Assembly (NCBI GenBank): GCA_041164045.1
Contig: JBEAQD010000012.1
Location: 1-16,782 of the forward strand
Source of the DNA: CALRBF01 sp041164045
GTDB taxonomy: Bacteria > Patescibacteriota > Minisyncoccia > SW-4-49-11
Length of the DNA stretch: 16,782 bases
Reading direction: 5' to 3'
A program made the position numbers and the translations under genes. Positions within the stretch are counted from its first letter, which is position 1. Each line of letters starts with the position of its first letter. Shown here piece by piece: positions 12,525 to 16,782 of this stretch. Below the pieces are notes generated by a model, which did not search any database, had not been told where the DNA came from, and saw only the letters and a program-made list of their open reading frames with translations.

Positions 12525-15236
12525 TTACTTCCCCTCCAATCTCGCTCGCCATTTGTAGAGTTCGGCGACGGCGATGACGACGACGATAGAGATAAAGCCA
12601 TAATAGATAGAATCATATAGTGAGACGGGGGTGAATTGTAATATTCGCTGAAGGAATGGGAGAGTTATCATAGCAGCTAAGATAAGAGTTGAAGTGGCGA
12701 CTGCTAGATTTATCATACGATTAGAGAAGAATCCGATGCTAAATAAGGATTCTTTTGGGGATCGCATATTATAGGTGTTGGCTAATTGCATCAGGGATAA
12801 ACAGAGGAAAAACATTGTTCTTGCCTGCTCAATTTCATTACCCAAATAGGCTACGAAAATCCAAAAGCCTAAGGTAGTCATAGTCAAAGTCATCAAGATA
12901 ATATATGGATATGTATTAGGTGAGACTACTTTCATATTGGCTGGAAGTGGTTTCTCTAATAGTATATTTTTATGACTTCGCTCGGTAGCAAGAGCAATAT
13001 CTGAAATTCCATTGGTGACCAAGTTGAGACATAAAACTTGTATTGCCAAAAGTGGTAGCGGTAGCCCCAGACTAAGTGTCAACATAAATAATAAAATCTC
13101 AGCAATACTAGTAGTAATGAGGAAAATACTAGTTTGTTGTACATTCCTAAATATCACTCTCCCCTCTTCCAGAGCCGAGATGATACTGACAAAATTATCA
13201 TCAGTAAGTACAATATCACTGGCTTCCCTAGCAACATCTGTACCTCTGATACCCATAGATATACCTATATCGGCTTTTTTGAGGGCTGGGGCATCATTTA
13301 CCCCATCTCCAGTCATAGCCACGATATGCTTGTGTTTTTGTAAAATACTAGCTACTCTGAGCTTACTTCTTGGGCTAAGCCTAGCTAGCACAGAAATATT
13401 TTTTAATTTTTTATATAATTCTTTATCAGATAAAGCTTGGATTTCATCATCAGTCAAAGCTTCTCCTGCCTCGTCTATCAAACCAATAGATTTGGCAATG
13501 GCCAGCGCAGTGTCTTTATGGTCTCCTGTAGCCATAATTACTCTGACTCCAGCTTTTTTGGCCTGTACAATTGCATCAGACACCTCGACTCTAGGTGGGT
13601 CTATAATCCCCACTATACCTACAAAGACTAGATTTTTCACTTGCTCAGCTTGAATGGAGTTTAGACCAGCTTTCTCATCCCTATAAGCAAGAGCTATGAC
13701 TCGCATAGCTTGTTTGGAAAAGGTCTCAATTTGATTATTAATTTCTTTAATATGTTTGGAATTCAATGTAATTATATTACCTTTCTCATCTAGTATTTTA
13801 GTACTAAGATTCAAAAGATTTTCACTAGCTCCTATAACCATCAGCTGATGTAATGACTGAGAATTATTATATAGATAAGTAGCCCTGAATTTATTCTCTG
13901 AGCGAAATGGTAAATCTGCCAATCTATGCCAGTCACTATCTAGTAAATCTTTATTTAGATTAGCTTTTAGAGATAAGACAGACAATGCTACCTCTGTCGG
14001 GTCTCCGATACTTTTAGTGCTAGACTGACCATTATCCAAAACTTCTTCGTACAATTGACCATTATGAGCTAACCCAGCAATATGTAATAATTTAGCAATA
14101 GAAGGATAGTCTAAGGGGAGAATTTCATTATTATTTTGTTTGAATTCACCTTGTTTCTCTAGCCCCCTACCAGTGACATCTACTATAGGCTCATCTAGTA
14201 CATACAATTTTTGTACTGTCATATTATTCTCAGTCAAAGTCCCAGTTTTATCTGTAATAATCGTATCCATCACGGCTAGAGATTCTGTAACAGGCAGAGA
14301 TCTAATAATTGCTTTCTTATCACTCATTCTCTTAGCCCCTATGGCTAACACCACTACCAAAACTACTGGTAAACTCTCAGGTATTCCACCTACCAGAGCT
14401 GAGAGAGTAAATCCTATCATCTCATCTAAATTTAATTCTCGGAACCAAAATCCAATTACAAACAAAATTGATGCCGAGCTAAAAGCAAAAATTGCTAATT
14501 GTTTAGCTAATATTCCAGTCTGAATATGAAAGTGAGTTCTTTCAATTTCAACCTTACCCAAATCATCAGCAATAGAGCCAATTTGAGTGTTCATACCAGT
14601 AGCTACTACAACAGCCTTTGCCCAACCAGTAGCTACTAGAGTTCCCATCCAAACTGAATTACTTCTATCACCAATCCCAACTTCTTCTGTAATAATATCT
14701 ATAGATTTAGAAGAAGGTTGAGACTCCCCTGTCAAAGCCGCCTCTATAGTCTGTAATTCTACAGACTCAATCAGCCTAGCATCAGCTGGGACTTTATCTC
14801 CCTCCTCTAGAACAATAATATCTCCCGGCACCAAATCTTTAGCATTATGCTCTTCTAGATGCCCATCCCGATACACTTTAGTCTTGACTATAATTTTCTG
14901 AGCCAAAGCAGATACAGCCCGTTCAGCTCTATATTCCTGAGAGAACCCAATAATAGAATTAATTACCACTATTACAATAATAATCCAAAAATCAACCCAA
15001 TGATTAAATACAGCCGACAGTATAGCCGACAATAATAAAACATAAACCAAGCCATTATGAAATTGTTTAAAAAATAACCAAATTGGAGATTCTACTTGCT
15101 TTTCTAAAAATATATTCTCCCCAAACCTTAATCTTCTAGATATAGCTTCTTTAGAAGTAATGCCAGTAGAATTGGAACTTATATCAGCTAAAGTTTCCTC
15201 AATAGATAGCTGATAATAATTTTTGGATTTCTGCAT
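12525..15236 (-). CDS. P-type cation-transporting ATPase (type II, SERCA/PMR1-like)
   Basis: This ion pump of the cell membrane has 903 residues, with the full type II order and about ten helices. Its N-terminal domain is followed by the TGES dephosphorylation loop (169-172), PESLP in helix 4 (286-290) and the phosphorylated Asp in DKTGTLT (D329). DPTEVAL (412-418) and TGDGVND (642-648) follow. Helix 5 has E713, matching SERCA E771. Helix 6 reads NLVTNGISD: N738 and T741 match SERCA N796 and T799, but SERCA D800 is replaced by N742. The KGAPE nucleotide-site Lys is Ile (VIGASE, 467-472). The transported ion (Ca2+, Na+, H+ or other) is therefore uncertain. The histidine kinase gene ends 47 bases upstream on the same strand, so co-transcription is possible. 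Confidence 0.93.
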   Translation of the reverse strand: MQKSKNYYQLSIEETLADISSNSTGITSKEAISRRLRFGENIFLEKQVESPIWLFFKQFHNGLVYVLLLSAILSAVFNHWVDFWIIIVIVVINSIIGFSQEYRAERAVSALAQKIIVKTKVYRDGHLEEHNAKDLVPGDIIVLEEGDKVPADARLIESVELQTIEAALTGESQPSSKSIDIITEEVGIGDRSNSVWMGTLVATGWAKAVVVATGMNTQIGSIADDLGKVEIERTHFHIQTGILAKQLAIFAFSSASILFVIGFWFRELNLDEMIGFTLSALVGGIPESLPVVLVVVLAIGAKRMSDKKAIIRSLPVTESLAVMDTIITDKTGTLTENNMTVQKLYVLDEPIVDVTGRGLEKQGEFKQNNNEILPLDYPSIAKLLHIAGLAHNGQLYEEVLDNGQSSTKSIGDPTEVALSVLSLKANLNKDLLDSDWHRLADLPFRSENKFRATYLYNNSQSLHQLMVIGASENLLNLSTKILDEKGNIITLNSKHIKEINNQIETFSKQAMRVIALAYRDEKAGLNSIQAEQVKNLVFVGIVGIIDPPRVEVSDAIVQAKKAGVRVIMATGDHKDTALAIAKSIGLIDEAGEALTDDEIQALSDKELYKKLKNISVLARLSPRSKLRVASILQKHKHIVAMTGDGVNDAPALKKADIGISMGIRGTDVAREASDIVLTDDNFVSIISALEEGRVIFRNVQQTSIFLITTSIAEILLFMLTLSLGLPLPLLAIQVLCLNLVTNGISDIALATERSHKNILLEKPLPANMKVVSPNTYPYIILMTLTMTTLGFWIFVAYLGNEIEQARTMFFLCLSLMQLANTYNMRSPKESLFSIGFFSNRMINLAVATSTLILAAMITLPFLQRILQFTPVSLYDSIYYGFISIVVVIAVAELYKWRARLEGK

Positions 15237-15283
15237 ATTTTGGATATTAATTAATTTATGTAGTTATTATATCATAATTAGTA

Positions 15284-16782
15284 TCAGTTTCCATATTTAT
15301 CTATAGGTGGATGTTTGGGTAATTTAATTTCAAATAAAGCACCTTTATCTATACCTAAGTTTTTAAATTTTAATGTCCCATGATGCATCTCAACAATAGT
15401 TTTAGAAATAAATAGTCCAAATCCAGATCCATTAGGATTACGGTCATATACTCCACCGGCTCTAAAGCCTGGATGGAAAATTTTATCTTTTAATCCCATA
15501 TCAACACCCTTACCATTATCTCTAAATCTAATTCTAAATCTATCACCTTCATCAATCAAAGTAATCCAAACTTTATTTTTACCGTAATAAATTGCATTAG
15601 ATAATAAATTCTGAAAAACACTTTTCATTCTAACATTATCTATATTAGCTAAAAAGTTTTCTCCTATGCTATTCATAATAACCTTTGTATTGAAATGCTC
15701 CAAAATATGTTTATTATCTTGAATTAGATAATTTAATTCCTCTTTTATATCTATTTGAGGCCTAATAGATATACCAAATCTACCTGCTTTAATCGAATTT
15801 AGAGACAGAACATCATTTACCAACTCTACCAATCTCTGAGTATTAATATATACTTTAACTATATCATCTTTTGTATATTCATTCATCTTATATTTTCCCT
15901 GCCACTGCTCTAGAATTAGAGATAAAAATCCATTCAAAGAAGTAAGCGGGGTTCTTAGCTGATGAGATGTCATTCTCAAAAACAAGTCTTTTGACTCAAT
16001 AGCCTCAGCTAGTTTTCTATTAGAAATATTGAGCTCATTTTCTCTTTTGATTCCAGCTAATAATTCTTTTAATAAATTATAAGCTAAAATCACAAAAATT
16101 ATAAAGAAGATAACACTAACTGCAAATTCATAAAAATTACTCGAAAGGAAAATATAGATAAACAAAATAATACCCATAATTCCGAGTAAGATTTCTGACA
16201 AAATCATTTTAATATTAAAGAGGTGATGTTTGAAAATTGCATAAGTGGTGAATATAATAAGAAATATTGTGGCCAACTGACCAATCCAGTTTAAAGCAAA
16301 TATACCGATCCAAGGTAATATTAGATTTGTAAAAAATGCGGGATATGTAGATAAAGTTGTACCCAAAATAATGAATAAAACTTGTTTTTTTCTTACACCT
16401 TTATTTTTAGAATATTCTATAATTAGATTATAAAAAGACAAATTAAAAACTACAATTAAAAATATAACATAAAGAAAAAATAATTCGCCAAATATAATCT
16501 TATTCTCAAGTGGTCTGACTATTTGCACAGACTTAATAATATAAGGAGTAAAAAAAGTTAATATAATCAATCCAACGAAAAAGAAAAAAGATATAAATTC
16601 ACTTTTATAGATATGCCTGCTAGAAATGAATCTATTTACAAATATTAAAAATATTGTTGGTATAAATAATGCTGAGCTGTATAAAATTTTTGTATATATA
16701 TTAATATTATTTATATCATTAATACCTCTATACACTATCATTGAAGCAATCCAAAAAACAACAGAAAAAGCGACTAGAGCAA
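15284..16782 (-). CDS. Membrane sensor histidine kinase (5' end outside window)
   Basis: This sensor kinase autophosphorylates on His and passes the phosphate to a response regulator not seen here. Several membrane helices form the N-terminal half. Next is the dimerisation helix with the H-box LRMTSHQLRTPLTSL; then come the ATPase domain N-box (NLLSNA), G1 DNGKGVD and G2 NGSGFGLF. The gene is incomplete at its start. An in-frame ATG exists at 16741, but the frame stays open to the window edge and encodes more hydrophobic residues (ALVAFSVVFWIAS). These would complete a membrane helix, so the true start is beyond 16782. The layout resembles multi-helix (7TM-type) sensor kinases. The next gene downstream is the P-type ATPase, 47 bases away. 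Confidence 0.92.
   Translation of the reverse strand, partial: ALVAFSVVFWIASMIVYRGINDINNINIYTKILYSSALFIPTIFLIFVNRFISSRHIYKSEFISFFFFVGLIILTFFTPYIIKSVQIVRPLENKIIFGELFFLYVIFLIVVFNLSFYNLIIEYSKNKGVRKKQVLFIILGTTLSTYPAFFTNLILPWIGIFALNWIGQLATIFLIIFTTYAIFKHHLFNIKMILSEILLGIMGIILFIYIFLSSNFYEFAVSVIFFIIFVILAYNLLKELLAGIKRENELNISNRKLAEAIESKDLFLRMTSHQLRTPLTSLNGFLSLILEQWQGKYKMNEYTKDDIVKVYINTQRLVELVNDVLSLNSIKAGRFGISIRPQIDIKEELNYLIQDNKHILEHFNTKVIMNSIGENFLANIDNVRMKSVFQNLLSNAIYYGKNKVWITLIDEGDRFRIRFRDNGKGVDMGLKDKIFHPGFRAGGVYDRNPNGSGFGLFISKTIVEMHHGTLKFKNLGIDKGALFEIKLPKHPPIDKYGN

Noticed and set aside
13012..13653. Plus-strand frame of 213 codons opposite the P-type ATPase
   Set aside because: Shadow of the conserved ATPase gene; no independent motif.

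Overview
This is a low-GC bacterial segment using the standard code: three genes in a row (V-ATPase E, C and F) end at UGA in tight overlaps with the next start, so UGA is not reassigned. Compact gene packing, the multi-pass membrane sensor kinase, an archaeal-type V-ATPase and almost no Shine-Dalgarno sites fit a Patescibacteria/CPR-like organism. That placement is an inference; no rRNA or marker gene in the window proves it.

Layout. Positions 1-36 hold the terminator of an upstream gene outside the window. Positions 41-420 are a gene-free, hairpin-rich repeat region. A small basic unknown protein (437-736) follows, ending inside its own terminator. Next come tRNA-Thr(CGU) (800-876) and, 20 bases later, the tRNA nucleotidyltransferase gene cca (897-2342). 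A second repeat region (2343-2545) precedes a perfect TTGACA-N17-TATAAT promoter. This promoter drives a complete nine-gene V/A-type ATPase operon in the order H-I-K-E-C-F-A-B-D (2629-11183). Convergent to it, on the minus strand, lie a transglutaminase-like protein (11198-12283), a type II P-type cation ATPase (12525-15236) and a sensor histidine kinase that runs off the right edge (15284-16782). A third repeat copy lies at 12413-12454.

How the parts fit. The operon encodes the whole rotary machine: the catalytic A3B3 head, the D/F shaft, the C coupler, the E/H peripheral stalks, and the I and K membrane parts. Its K subunit keeps the full ligand set of the Enterococcus hirae Na+ ring (L55, S58, Q59, Q110, E139), so sodium is the predicted ion. 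With the P-type ATPase, the window is largely about membrane ion transport.

The two most unusual signals are non-coding. One is a 25-bp RNA hairpin with a 9-base loop (4965-5023) just after the I stop codon and before K. All four of its non-Watson-Crick pairs are G.U in the operon transcript. The other is an interspersed modular repeat with copies in three intergenic regions. Its outer parts and one SD-like hairpin are conserved, while its middle hairpin changes sequence but stays paired. In two places it forms head-to-head pairs around a related 19-20 base spacer.
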